Below are positions 25,700 to 34,185 of a stretch of DNA of 64,000 nt, piece after piece. Position 1 is the stretch's first letter. Each line of letters opens with the position of its first letter. The stretch spans positions 1 through 64,000 of the forward strand of contig NZ_LGEA01000091.1 in the NCBI RefSeq assembly GCF_001280065.1, written 5' to 3'. The stretch is from Streptomyces sp. NRRL B-1140. Its GTDB lineage: Bacteria; Actinomycetota; Actinomycetes; Streptomycetales; Streptomycetaceae. The translations under genes were made by a program, and so were the position numbers. Below the pieces are notes generated by a model, which saw only the letters and a program-made list of their open reading frames with translations, did not search any database and was not told the DNA's origin.

Positions 25700-26050
25700 G
25701 TGCTGGAGATGACGCGCGACAGGTTCGAAGAACTGGTGAGTGAGGCCCTGGACCAGATCCCGCCGGAACTGGCGCGGGTGATGGACAACGTGGCCGTGTT
25801 CGTGGAGGACGAACCGCCCGCCGACGACCCGGAGCTACTGGGCCTGTACGAGGGGACCCCGCTCACGGAACGCGGGGAGTGGTACGCGGGGGTCCTCCCG
25901 GACCGGATCACGGTCTACCGGGGCCCGACATTGCGCTACTGCGAAACGCCGGAAGAAGTGGTGCACGAGGTGGCCGTGACGGTCGTACACGAGGTGGCCC
26001 ACCACTTCGGAATTGAGGACGCGCGGCTCCACGAACTGGGCTGGGGCTGA
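25700..26050 (+). CDS. Small zincin-like metallopeptidase family protein
   Basis: A complete 116-residue member of the small bacterial metallopeptidase-like family, whose members carry an HExxH near the C-terminus. VVHEVAHHFGI is present at about residues 97-107 with a following D/E. It opens LEMTRDRFEELVSEALDQIPPEL, identical in layout to the broken copy at 26171-26458 (about 80 percent identical over the shared part). The GTG at 25700 is used. A TATAAT-like GACAAT 8 bp upstream suggests a leaderless mRNA, also seen in the other copy. It may have arrived with the element or be the duplicated native gene. Confidence 0.75.
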   Translation: MLEMTRDRFEELVSEALDQIPPELARVMDNVAVFVEDEPPADDPELLGLYEGTPLTERGEWYAGVLPDRITVYRGPTLRYCETPEEVVHEVAVTVVHEVAHHFGIEDARLHELGWG

Positions 26051-26170
26051 CTTCTGGGCGACCCCAGACGCCCACCGACCCACCCCTGATCTGCGGCGAT
26101 ACCAGGCCCTACGGGAGCGTCGCTCCGACTGGCTGAAGATCAGCGAAGAGGTGTACGACGGGGCATCCTG

Positions 26171-26458
26171 CACCGCGGTGATCTCCGTCTCCGCGACGAC
26201 GTCCTCCCGCGACTCGCACATCCGCAGCGTCGGATTCCGGTACACCGTGATCCGGTCCGGCAGCACACCCGCGTACCACTCACCCCGGTCGGTCAGCGGA
26301 GTCCCCTCGTACAACCCGAGCAGCTCGGGATCGTCCGCCGGCGGCTCGTCCTCGACGAACACCGCGACGTTGTCCATCAGCCGCGTCAACTCCGGCGGGA
26401 TCCGGTCGAGCGCCTCGGCGACCAGCTCCTCGAACTCCTCACGCGTCATCTCCAGCAC
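26171..26458 (-). pseudogene. 3'-truncated metallopeptidase paralogue
   Basis: From GTG 26458 the frame reads as the same family (LEMTREEFEELVAEALDRIPPEL through CESREDVVAETEITAV). It then breaks into unrelated sequence just before the expected HEIAHHFGI zinc motif. Without the HExxH it cannot be catalytic. It is divergent from the metallophosphoesterase, the position expected for the native gene. Confidence 0.7.
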
Positions 26459-26542
26459 AGGCCCATTGTCAGCCACGACCCCGCCCCACGAGAGCCTCCC
26501 GGCCGCCGCATATCCGCCCACGGGCTTGGGCATACGGGATCA

Positions 26543-28117
26543 ATGGCCCGCGTCCCCGCCGCAGTCCTGAGCGCCCTGAACCCGATCCGCAAGCTCCCGC
26601 AAGCCCTCGCCCGCCGCTACCGCTCCCGCCAGGCCCCCACCACCATCGAACTCGTCACCCAGCCACACCCCTGGACCCGCGCCGTGGGACTCGTGGCCGT
26701 CGTCCTCTGCGGCGCATGGCTCGGACTGCTGATCGTGGGCAACGTCCGGGTCCCGGTCGGCCCCATGGACACCACGATGACGCTACGGCCCTCCCTCACC
26801 GGCGGCACCAAGATCAACATCTCGCCCCTCGGCGCCCTCCAACTGGACAGCCACACCGCCCCCGTCCGCCTGGACGTGAACGTCGACCAACTCGACCCCG
26901 ACCGCTCCCAGGCCCTCGTCGACCACCCCGAACGCCTCTCCGGCCTCCAGGACGAAGTCACCGCCGACGTCGGCCGCGGCACCCTCGACCTGGCCCTGCG
27001 CTCCGGCGTCGCCGTCGTCACCGGAGCCACCGCCCTCGGCCTCGCCGTCTACCGCCGCCCCCGCCGCGCCCTCGCCGCCGGAGGCCTCGCCCTCACCCTC
27101 CTCGCCGCCTCGGGCGGCACGGCCTACGCCACCTGGCGCCCCGACTCCGTCCTGGAACCCAAGTTCTCCGGCCTGCTCACCTCGGCCCCCTCCCTGGTCG
27201 GCAACGCCCGCAGCATCGTCACGGAATTCGACGTCTACCAACAGGAACTGGCCCGCCTCGTCACCAACGTGACCAAGCTCTACGACGCCACCTCGACACT
27301 GCCGGCCTACGCCCCCGACCCCTCCACCATCCGGGTCCTGCACGTCTCCGACATCCACCTCAACCCGGCGAGCTGGAAGATCATCGCCTCACTGGTGAAG
27401 CAGTACAAGATCGACGTGATCGTCGACTCCGGCGACACCATGGACCACGGCACCGCCGCCGAGAACGGTTTCCTGGACCCCATCGAGGACCTCGGGGCCC
27501 CCTATGTCTGGGTCCGCGGCAACCACGACTCGATGATCACCCAGCGCTACATGCGGGACCTGAAGAACGTCCACGTCCTGGACGACGGAAAGGCACAGAC
27601 GATCAAGGGCCTGCGCTTCGCCGGCATCGGCGACCCCCAGTTCACCCCCGACCGTTCACAGCAGACCGGCGCCCGGCAGTCCCAGGAACTGGCCGGCGCC
27701 CGCCTCGCCACCGCCCTGCGCGACCAGAGCGCCGCCGGCACCCCGGTGGACATCGCCATCGCTCACGAACCCGCCGCCGCCCGCGAGGCCGACGGCGAGG
27801 TCCCCCTCGCCCTGGCCGGTCACCTCCACCACGACGAGATGGAAATGCTGCCGTACGGCACCCGACTGCGCATCGAGGGCTCCACAGGCGGCAGCGGACT
27901 GCGCGCCATCGAAGGCAAGCACCCCGACCCCATCGAGGCGTCGATCCTGTACTTCGACCGGGACACCCGCCATCTCCAGGCCTGGGACGAGATCGAACTG
28001 GGCGGCCTCGGCCTCACCACGGCGGAGGTCAGCCGCCACCTCCCCGAGGACAACCAGCCCGGCGCGACACCCTCCCCCGGCACCCCCTCGCAGACCGCCC
28101 CGTCAGCCTCCCCGTAA
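26543..28117 (+). CDS. Membrane-anchored metallophosphoesterase
   Basis: A 524-residue calcineurin-like phosphoesterase. The N-terminal membrane segment is at about 48-70, followed by an extracellular or linker region. A second hydrophobic pair is at about 150-200. The catalytic domain starts near 260 with VLHVSDIHL, then GDTMDHG, VRGNHDS, AHEP and AGHLHHDEM. The metal-binding Asp, His and Asn residues are all present. The Pro/Ser-rich tail ends the protein. The substrate is unknown. It follows the broken metallopeptidase divergently and precedes the tRNA cluster. Confidence 0.87.
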   Translation: MARVPAAVLSALNPIRKLPQALARRYRSRQAPTTIELVTQPHPWTRAVGLVAVVLCGAWLGLLIVGNVRVPVGPMDTTMTLRPSLTGGTKINISPLGALQLDSHTAPVRLDVNVDQLDPDRSQALVDHPERLSGLQDEVTADVGRGTLDLALRSGVAVVTGATALGLAVYRRPRRALAAGGLALTLLAASGGTAYATWRPDSVLEPKFSGLLTSAPSLVGNARSIVTEFDVYQQELARLVTNVTKLYDATSTLPAYAPDPSTIRVLHVSDIHLNPASWKIIASLVKQYKIDVIVDSGDTMDHGTAAENGFLDPIEDLGAPYVWVRGNHDSMITQRYMRDLKNVHVLDDGKAQTIKGLRFAGIGDPQFTPDRSQQTGARQSQELAGARLATALRDQSAAGTPVDIAIAHEPAAAREADGEVPLALAGHLHHDEMEMLPYGTRLRIEGSTGGSGLRAIEGKHPDPIEASILYFDRDTRHLQAWDEIELGGLGLTTAEVSRHLPEDNQPGATPSPGTPSQTAPSASP

Positions 28118-28123
28118 ACCGTT

Positions 28124-28153
28124 TTGGCGATAGCTCCCGCCATCCCATATGCT
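28124..28153 (+). promoter_or_regulatory. tRNA cluster promoter
   Basis: TTGGCG (28124-28129), an 18-bp spacer and TATGCT (28148-28153) lie about 45 bp before tRNA-Glu. This fits a HrdB-type promoter. Confidence 0.55.
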
Positions 28154-28197
28154 TCTCACGTCCCCGACGCGCTGAGAAGCGCCCAGGCGGGCCGATA

Positions 28198-28270
28198 GCC
28201 CTCATCGTCTAGCGGCCTAGGACGCCGCCCTTTCAAGGCGGTAGCACGGGTTCGAATCCCGTTGGGGGCA
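28198..28270 (+). tRNA. tRNA-Glu (UUC)
   Basis: A 73-nt cloverleaf. The anticodon loop CTTTCAA gives UUC, and the acceptor pairs close fully. It is first of a Glu-Asp-Phe cluster. Confidence 0.95.
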
Positions 28271-28305
28271 CGCACCACCCTGTGCGACACTGTCGTACGA
28301 AGCTT

Positions 28306-28380
28306 GGTCCTGTGGAGCAGTTTGGAGTGCTCGCCACCCTGTCAAGGTGGAGGCCGCGGGTTCAAATCCCGTCAGGACCG
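28306..28380 (+). tRNA. tRNA-Asp (GUC), copy 1
   Basis: A 75-nt cloverleaf with anticodon GUC in CTGTCAA. It is identical over its full length to the copy at 32715-32789 on the other side of hrpA. Confidence 0.95.
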
Positions 28381-28382
28381 CT

Positions 28383-28402
28383 GAGGTTTCACGTGAAACC
28401 TC
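28383..28402. promoter_or_regulatory. parS (ParB-binding) site
   Basis: GAGGTTTCACGTGAAACCTC is a perfect 20-bp palindrome containing the canonical parS core GTTTCACGTGAAAC. It sits in the 24-bp gap between tRNA-Asp and tRNA-Phe. Streptomyces chromosomes carry many parS sites clustered around oriC, so this places the window in the origin-proximal core. Confidence 0.9.
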
Positions 28403-28404
28403 GT

Positions 28405-28478
28405 GGCTGGGTAGCTCAGTTGGTACGAGCGTCCGCCTGAAAAGCGGAAGGTCGCCGGTTCGACCCCGGCCCCAGCCA
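28405..28478 (+). tRNA. tRNA-Phe (GAA)
   Basis: A 74-nt cloverleaf with anticodon GAA in CTGAAAA and a standard T-arm GGTTCGACC. Confidence 0.95.
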
Positions 28479-28483
28479 CATCT

Positions 28484-28511
28484 AAGGCCCCGATCTTCGG
28501 ATCGGGGCCTT
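28484..28511 (+). terminator. tRNA cluster terminator
   Basis: A perfect 12-bp stem (28484-28495 with 28500-28511) has a TTCG loop directly after tRNA-Phe. Confidence 0.85.
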
Positions 28512-28676
28512 GTTGTATGCCGTGTGTTACCGCGCTCGCTGTACGAGCGATCGCGTCGGCTGCCAGGACTGAGGCGGCGGCATACGAGCGCTCGCCAAGC
28601 GCTCGTAGATCGTCCGCGCGCCCCGCTCGAAATCCGTTCGCCTCTGTTTTGCGGGGGATGAGATCCTGGATCCCGT

Positions 28677-31600
28677 ATGTCTACGCACCCTGCCCCCGCC
28701 CTCGGCGCCCTCGCCGCCCGTCTGACCGAGCTGTCGCTGCGCGATGCGCACCGGCTCGGGCGCAGGCTCGAAGGTGCGCGCAAGATCCGTAAGCCGGAGG
28801 CGCGGGCCGCTGTGCTCGCCGAGATCGAGGCGGAGGTCGGCAGGGCCGAGGAGCGGATGGCCGGCCGGCGGGCTCTCGTGCCCGAGGTGACGTACCCCGA
28901 GCAGCTGCCGGTCAGCCAGAAGAAGGACGCGATCGCCGACGCCATTCGCGATCACCAGGTCGTGATCGTCGCGGGTGAGACGGGTTCCGGCAAGACGACG
29001 CAGATTCCCAAGATCTGTCTTGAGCTGGGGCGCGGTGTGCGGGGCATGATCGGGCACACGCAGCCGCGCAGGATCGCGGCCCGGACGGTCGCCGAGCGTG
29101 TCGCCGAGGAGCTGGACGCCCCGCTGGGCGGGGCGGTGGGCTGGAAGGTGCGGTTCACGGATCAGGTCGATCCGGACGCCACGTTCGTCAAGCTGATGAC
29201 GGACGGCATCCTGCTGGCGGAGATCCAGACCGATCGTGAGCTGCGCGCGTACGACACGATCATCATCGACGAGGCGCACGAGCGGTCCCTCAACATCGAC
29301 TTCCTGCTGGGGTACCTCGCCCAGTTGCTGCCGAAGCGTCCTGATCTCAAGGTCGTCATCACGTCGGCCACGATCGACCCCGAGCGGTTCTCGCGGCATT
29401 TCGGTGACGCGCCGATCGTCGAGGTCAGCGGCCGTACGTATCCGGTGGAGGTCCGTTACCGGCCGTTGCTGGAGGAGGACGGCGACGACGCCGACCGGGA
29501 TCAGATCACCGCGATCACCGATGCCGTGGAGGAGCTTCAGAGGGAGGGGCAGGGGGACATCCTCGTCTTCCTCTCCGGGGAGCGGGAGATCCGGGACACG
29601 GCCGATGCCCTCACCAAGAAGAACTACCGGTTCACGGAGGTCCTGCCGCTGTACGCCCGGCTCTCGCATGCGGAGCAGCACCGGGTCTTCCAGCAGCACA
29701 CGGGCCGCAGGATCGTTCTGGCCACGAATGTCGCCGAGACGTCGCTGACCGTTCCGGGCATCAAGTACGTGATCGATCCCGGCTTCGCGCGGATCTCGCG
29801 GTACAGCCATCGCACGAAGGTTCAGCGGCTGCCCATCGAGCCGGTCTCGCAGGCGAGTGCCAACCAGCGCAAGGGGCGCTGTGGTCGTACGTCCGACGGC
29901 ATCTGTATCCGGTTGTACAGCGAGGACGATTTCAACGCCCGGCCGGAGTTCACGGACGCGGAGATCCTCCGGACGAACCTGGCCTCCGTCATCCTGCAGA
30001 TGACCGCGGCCGGCCTGGGCGACATCGAGAAGTTCCCTTTCATCGACCCGCCGGACCACCGCAACATCCGCGACGGTGTCCAGTTGCTGCAGGAGCTGAA
30101 CGCGCTCGATCCGGCGCAGAAGGATCCGCGCAAGCGGCTGACGGAGACCGGCCGCAAGCTGGCGCAGCTGCCCGTCGACCCGCGGCTGGCCCGGATGGTC
30201 CTGGAGGCGGACAGGAACGGCTGTGTGCGCGAGGTCATGGTGATAGCCGCCGCGCTGTCCATCCAGGACCCGCGTGAGCGTCCGGCGGACAAGCAGGCGC
30301 AGGCCGATCAGCAGCACGCCCGTTTCAAGGACGAGACCAGCGACTTCCTGGCCTACCTCAACCTCTGGCGCTATCTGCGGGAGCAGCAGAAGGAGCGTGG
30401 GTCGTCGTCCTTCCGCCGGATGTGCAAGCAGGAGTACCTCAACTTCCTTCGCATTCGTGAATGGCAGGACATCTACACGCAGTTGCGCACGGTGGCGAAG
30501 CAGATGGGGATCCATCTCAACGAGGACGACGCCCCGGCCGACCGCGTCCATCTGTCCCTGCTGGCCGGTCTTCTGTCGCACATCGGCATGAAGGACGTGA
30601 AGGACGGCGCGAAGAACGAGTATCTGGGCGCCCGGAACGCCAAGTTCGCGGTCTTCCCGGGCTCGGCGCTCTTCAAGAAGCCCCCGCGTTTCGTGATGTC
30701 CGCCGAGCTCGTCGAGACGTCCCGCCTCTGGGCCCGCGTCAACGCGAGGATCGAGCCCGAGTGGGTCGAGCCGCTGGCCGCGCACCTCGTCAAGCGCACG
30801 TACAGCGAGCCGCACTGGGAGAAGGACCAGGCCGCGGTGATGGCGTACGAGAAGGTCACGCTCTACGGCGTGCCGATCGTGGCGCAGCGGAAGGTCAACT
30901 ACGGGCGGATCGACCCGGAGATCAGCCGTGAGCTGTTCATCCGGAACGCGCTGGTGGAGGGGGACTGGCGTACGCACCACAAGTTCTTCTCGGACAACCG
31001 CCGCCTCCTCACGGAGGTGGAGGAGCTGGAGCACCGGGCGCGGCGCCGGGACATCCTGGTCGACGACGAGACCCTGTTCGACTTCTACGACCAGCGGATT
31101 CCCGAACATGTGGTCTCCGGGGCCCACTTCGACTCGTGGTGGAAGCGCAAGCGGCACGAGCAGCCGGACTTTCTCGACTTCGAGCGCGAGATGCTCATCA
31201 ACGAGAAGGCGGGTGAGGTCAGCAAGGCCGACTACCCCGATGCGTGGCGCCAGGGGAATCTGAAGTTCCGGGTGACGTACCAGTTCGAGCCGGGGGCGGA
31301 CGCCGACGGCGTGACCGTGCACATCCCGCTCCAGGTCCTCAACCAGGTCACGGACGAGGGCTTCGACTGGCAGATCCCGGGGCTGCGCGAGGAGCTGGTG
31401 ACGGAGCTGATCCGGTCGCTGCCCAAGCCGATCCGGCGGAACTACGTCCCCGCGCCGAACTTCGCGAAGGCGTTCCTGGACCGGGCCGTGCCCCTCCAGG
31501 AGCCCCTCACCACGACCATGACCAGTGAGCTGCGGCTCATGGTCGGCGCGCCCTTCGAGGCGGACGACTTCGATCTGTCCAAGGTGCCCGACCACCTGAA

Positions 31601-32621
31601 GATCACGTTCCGGATCGTCGACGAGCGGCGCCGCAAACTGGCCGAGGACAAGGACCTGGAGGCGTTGAAGCTCACGCTGCGCCCGAAGGCCCGCAAGGCG
31701 CTCTCCCAGGCGGCCGCGGCGACCGCGGAGCGCTCCGGCGGTGAGTCGCTGGAGCGCTCGGGCCTGACGGACTGGACGATCGGCACGCTCACCCGGGTCT
31801 TCGAGACCCGTCGGGCCGGTCAGCCGGTGAAGGCGTACCCGGCGCTGGTCGACGACGGCGACACGGTCTCCGTCCGCCTCTTCGACACGGAGGCGGAGCA
31901 GGCGCAGGCGATGTGGAAGGGCACGCGCCGGCTGATCCTGCGCAACATCCCGGTGAATCCGGCGAGATTCGCGAGCGATCGCCTGACGAACGCGCAGAAG
32001 CTGGCGCTGTCCGCCAACCCGCACGGTTCGGTCCAGGCTCTGTTCGACGACTGTGCGATGGCCGCCGCCGACAAGCTGATCGGGGACTTCGGCGGGCCGG
32101 CGTGGGACGAGGAGTCGTACCGGAAGCTGTACGACAAGGTGCGGGCCGAGATCGTCGACACGACCGTGCGGGCGGTGGACCGGGTGCAGCAGGTCCTGGC
32201 GGCCTGGCAGGCCTGTGAGCGGCGTCTGAAGGCCGTACGCAGCCCGGCGCTGCTGGCGAACCTCCAGGACGTACGGGGGCAGCTGGACGCCCTCGTGAGG
32301 CCGGGCTTCGTGACGGAGGCGGGGTTGCGGCGTCTGCCGGACCTGATGCGCTATCTGGTGGCGGCCGACCGGCGGCTGCAGCAGATGCCGACGAACGTCC
32401 AGCGGGACACCACGCGGATGCAGAAGATCCACGAGATGCGGGACGAGTACGCCTGGCTGCTGGAGCAGTTGCCGCAGGGCCGGCCGGTGCCGTCGTCGGT
32501 GCTGGACATCCGCTGGATGATCGAGGAGCTCCGGGTCAGTTACTTCGCCCACGCGCTGGGCACGGCGTACCCCGTCTCCGACAAGCGGATCGTGAAGGCG
32601 ATCGACGCGGCGGCGCCGTGA
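28677..32621 (+). CDS. hrpA: DEAH-box ATP-dependent RNA helicase HrpA
   Basis: A 1314-residue DEAH/RHA helicase of the long HrpA class. Walker A GETGSGKTTQ is at about 99-108, followed by the DEAH box in IIIDEAHERS, SATID and the C-terminal helicase motif QRKGRCGR. A winged-helix/HA2 segment (ELNALDP region) and the long DUF3418 C-terminal part (about 700-1310, with WKRKRHEQPDFLDFE) follow. All helicase motifs are intact. In other bacteria HrpA rescues stalled or collided ribosomes and processes some mRNAs. The ATG at 28677 has a weak ribosome-binding site. The gene is framed by two identical tRNA-Asp genes. Confidence 0.95.
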   Translation: MSTHPAPALGALAARLTELSLRDAHRLGRRLEGARKIRKPEARAAVLAEIEAEVGRAEERMAGRRALVPEVTYPEQLPVSQKKDAIADAIRDHQVVIVAGETGSGKTTQIPKICLELGRGVRGMIGHTQPRRIAARTVAERVAEELDAPLGGAVGWKVRFTDQVDPDATFVKLMTDGILLAEIQTDRELRAYDTIIIDEAHERSLNIDFLLGYLAQLLPKRPDLKVVITSATIDPERFSRHFGDAPIVEVSGRTYPVEVRYRPLLEEDGDDADRDQITAITDAVEELQREGQGDILVFLSGEREIRDTADALTKKNYRFTEVLPLYARLSHAEQHRVFQQHTGRRIVLATNVAETSLTVPGIKYVIDPGFARISRYSHRTKVQRLPIEPVSQASANQRKGRCGRTSDGICIRLYSEDDFNARPEFTDAEILRTNLASVILQMTAAGLGDIEKFPFIDPPDHRNIRDGVQLLQELNALDPAQKDPRKRLTETGRKLAQLPVDPRLARMVLEADRNGCVREVMVIAAALSIQDPRERPADKQAQADQQHARFKDETSDFLAYLNLWRYLREQQKERGSSSFRRMCKQEYLNFLRIREWQDIYTQLRTVAKQMGIHLNEDDAPADRVHLSLLAGLLSHIGMKDVKDGAKNEYLGARNAKFAVFPGSALFKKPPRFVMSAELVETSRLWARVNARIEPEWVEPLAAHLVKRTYSEPHWEKDQAAVMAYEKVTLYGVPIVAQRKVNYGRIDPEISRELFIRNALVEGDWRTHHKFFSDNRRLLTEVEELEHRARRRDILVDDETLFDFYDQRIPEHVVSGAHFDSWWKRKRHEQPDFLDFEREMLINEKAGEVSKADYPDAWRQGNLKFRVTYQFEPGADADGVTVHIPLQVLNQVTDEGFDWQIPGLREELVTELIRSLPKPIRRNYVPAPNFAKAFLDRAVPLQEPLTTTMTSELRLMVGAPFEADDFDLSKVPDHLKITFRIVDERRRKLAEDKDLEALKLTLRPKARKALSQAAAATAERSGGESLERSGLTDWTIGTLTRVFETRRAGQPVKAYPALVDDGDTVSVRLFDTEAEQAQAMWKGTRRLILRNIPVNPARFASDRLTNAQKLALSANPHGSVQALFDDCAMAAADKLIGDFGGPAWDEESYRKLYDKVRAEIVDTTVRAVDRVQQVLAAWQACERRLKAVRSPALLANLQDVRGQLDALVRPGFVTEAGLRRLPDLMRYLVAADRRLQQMPTNVQRDTTRMQKIHEMRDEYAWLLEQLPQGRPVPSSVLDIRWMIEELRVSYFAHALGTAYPVSDKRIVKAIDAAAP

Positions 32622-32643
32622 CGGGACCGGTACGCAGGGTGAG

Positions 32644-32673
32644 TTCGACCCGGGGCTCACCCTCCTGTACAGT
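32644..32673 (+). promoter_or_regulatory. tRNA-Asp promoter
   Basis: TTCGAC (32644-32649), an 18-bp spacer and TACAGT (32668-32673) lie about 40 bp before the second tRNA-Asp. Confidence 0.55.
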
Positions 32674-32714
32674 CTCTTCTCGCAGCGCAACGCACAAATA
32701 GCGCCGCGAAACCT

Positions 32715-32789
32715 GGTCCTGTGGAGCAGTTTGGAGTGCTCGCCACCCTGTCAAGGTGGAGGCCGCGGGTTCAAATCCCGTCAGGACCG
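32715..32789 (+). tRNA. tRNA-Asp (GUC), copy 2
   Basis: The 75 nt are identical to the copy at 28306-28380. It has its own promoter and terminator, so it is an independent unit. Confidence 0.95.
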
Positions 32790-32794
32790 CAGTG

Positions 32795-32824
32795 AAAGAG
32801 CCGGATCTTCGGATCCGGCTCTTT
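32795..32824 (+). terminator. tRNA-Asp terminator
   Basis: A 13-bp perfect stem (32795-32807 with 32812-32824) has a TTCG loop and a T-rich end. Confidence 0.85.
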
Positions 32825-33008
32825 TCGTTGTGCCCGGCCTTCCGGTCCGGGGGCTCTCGCTGCGCCCGGCCTTCGGGAACCGGGCCCCTTACCGGGCGCC
32901 TGACCCCCGCGGCCGCCTCCGGGCCCCACACGCCGTCTTGACGCCCTTTCGATCCGTCGGTACCCCAGAACCAGGGCCGTTCCCCGTGCGGCCTTCTGGA
33001 GGTGGCGT

Positions 33009-33182
33009 ATGGCGACAGTGGCCAGGCACGAGACGCGGGCTCTGCTCCGTGCGCACCTGTCGGCCGCGTCGTCGTACCGGCACCTCACACGGCACTGCCC
33101 GATCTGCCATCGGCTGCTGCGGCTGGCGATGGAGTCCGCGCCGCCCGGCGCCCGGGAGGACGGAAGCCCGACGCCGGCTTGA
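33009..33182 (+). CDS. DUF6274-type small protein
   Basis: A 57-residue protein with ATG 33009 after GGAGG at ideal spacing. The body HETRALLRAHLSAASSYRHL, then CPICHRLLRLAME contains a CxxC pair that could bind a metal. I recognise this as the DUF6274 family found beside bldC in streptomycetes. Its function is unknown. The coding frame has strong third-position GC and no competing frame with a start. Confidence 0.75.
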   Translation: MATVARHETRALLRAHLSAASSYRHLTRHCPICHRLLRLAMESAPPGAREDGSPTPA

Positions 33183-33458
33183 TCCACGAGCGACCCCAAC
33201 ACCCGTACGTGCGCGGGACGCTGGAGAGGGAGGCTCCTTTACCGCAGCCGAGGCGGAGCCAACAAGCCGCGCGGTATGTGACGGGTGTCACCGCATGAGT
33301 TTTGGAAAGCGGGTTACTTACACCCCGCCTACAAGGGGTCAATTTAATATGTGCAATTGCACCTTGTCCGGGGTGTCGCGCAGCGAGGATCCGACACCCC
33401 TCCCCAGGCTCCCACAAGGCCGCTCACAGCCGGAGCGGGAGAACCGTCGTGGGCGCAC
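33183..33458. other. AT-rich island in the gap downstream of bldC
   Basis: No gene is seen in 33183-33458. The centre (33300-33362) is unusually AT-rich for this genome. It includes AATTTAATAT (33341-33350), immediately followed by the perfect 12-bp palindrome GTGCAATTGCAC (33351-33362). An inverted repeat GCGGG ... CCCGC lies just before. This could be a promoter or operator for an unseen small RNA. Confidence 0.4.
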
Positions 33459-33497
33459 AAAAAAAATCGCGCTGGACCCGGCGGAGTCCAGCGCGAT
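33459..33497 (-). terminator. bldC terminator
   Basis: A perfect 12-bp stem (33466-33477 with 33486-33497) is followed on the minus strand by a run of eight U (plus-strand A at 33459-33466). This is a textbook intrinsic terminator. Confidence 0.92.
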
Positions 33498-33644
33498 CGA
33501 CGACGCACCCTGTTGTATGCCTGAGAAGCTCTGACTGGCGTGGGCGTGGGGCCTGTTGGGGCAGGGTCCCGCGTCGCTTGGAGCTGCGGTTCCGGGCGCC
33601 GCGGCCAGTGGGGGACCGGCCGGTTTGCCCGGTTATTCAGTTGT

Positions 33645-33851
33645 TCAGGCCTCGCTGCGCTGCTGCGGGATGCCCGCGAGCAGAGCGCGGACCTCGGCCT
33701 CGCGGTAGCGCCGATGCCCGCCGAGCGTGCGGATCGACGTGAGCTTGCCGGCCTTCGCCCACCGCGTGACCGTCTTCGGGTCCACGCGGAACATGGTGGC
33801 GACCTCAGCCGGGGTCAGCAGCGGCTCGGCATCAGGGGTGCGAGCGGTCAT
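33645..33851 (-). CDS. bldC: Developmental regulator BldC (MerR-like HTH)
   Basis: A 68-residue single-domain winged-helix protein of the MerR superfamily, with no effector domain. The sequence LLTPAEVATMFRVDPKTVTRWAKAG, with GGHRRYREAEV in the wing, matches BldC as I know it. Established: BldC binds direct-repeat DNA asymmetrically and oligomerises, and it controls entry into development and antibiotic production, mainly as a repressor of sporulation genes. The ATG 33851 has GGAGG upstream. The gene has a structured leader, an intrinsic terminator and a 600-bp upstream gap. Confidence 0.97.
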   Translation of the reverse strand: MTARTPDAEPLLTPAEVATMFRVDPKTVTRWAKAGKLTSIRTLGGHRRYREAEVRALLAGIPQQRSEA

Positions 33852-33867
33852 GAGCGGCCTCCTCGGG

Positions 33868-33889
33868 AGAACCGAACCTTCTCGGTTCT
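33868..33889 (-). promoter_or_regulatory. Stem-loop in the bldC leader
   Basis: AGAACCGA (33868-33875) pairs with TCGGTTCT (33882-33889) around a 6-nt loop. It lies 17-38 bp upstream of the bldC ATG, just before its ribosome-binding site. Confidence 0.5.
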
Positions 33890-34080
33890 TTCCTCTAAAT
33901 TCTGCACCTTGACCCGCGTTGCCCGAAATGGCGGACGCGAGTCGAGTCGGTTATAGGACGAACGGCTTGTCCTCGGCACTACAACTACACCATCTGTCCA
34001 GCCGCGTCGGCCAAACCGATGGAATTGCCCCTCCAGGTGTTCATCAGCGACGGAAGCCGATGGACCATGCCATAGCGGAC

Positions 34081-34127
34081 AGTCACACCACTGTGACGAT
34101 CAGTCACAGGGTGATCAGGGAGTCACG
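34081..34127. repeat. AGTCAC direct repeats with inverted copy
   Basis: AGTCACA at 34081 and 34102 and AGTCACG at 34121 are spaced 21 and 19 bp. The first also forms a perfect inverted repeat GTCACA-CCAC-TGTGAC at 34082-34097. Confidence 0.5.
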
Positions 34128-34185
34128 AGACCCCCCAAAGCGTGCAATGCTGAGATTCCGCCCATAGTGCAGCACCATTGGACGG

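Larger units (their letters stand above)
22410..26542. mobile_element. Integration scar / remnant of an integrative element
   Basis: The stretch combines a large serine integrase, a methyltransferase C-terminal remnant, a CadD-like transporter whose native C-terminus is replaced, an HTH fragment without a start, and a metallopeptidase duplicated in inverted orientation with one copy broken. The flanking genes (lipoprotein, metallophosphoesterase) look intact. I found no clear att direct repeats, so the exact ends are unknown and the given limits are only the flanking gene borders. Confidence 0.55.

Noticed and set aside
28527..32690. Very long open frame antisense to hrpA (about 1390 codons)
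   Set aside because: It is a GC-bias shadow: it is rich in Arg/Gly/Leu/Pro and has no domain or start signal, and the plus strand has a complete HrpA.
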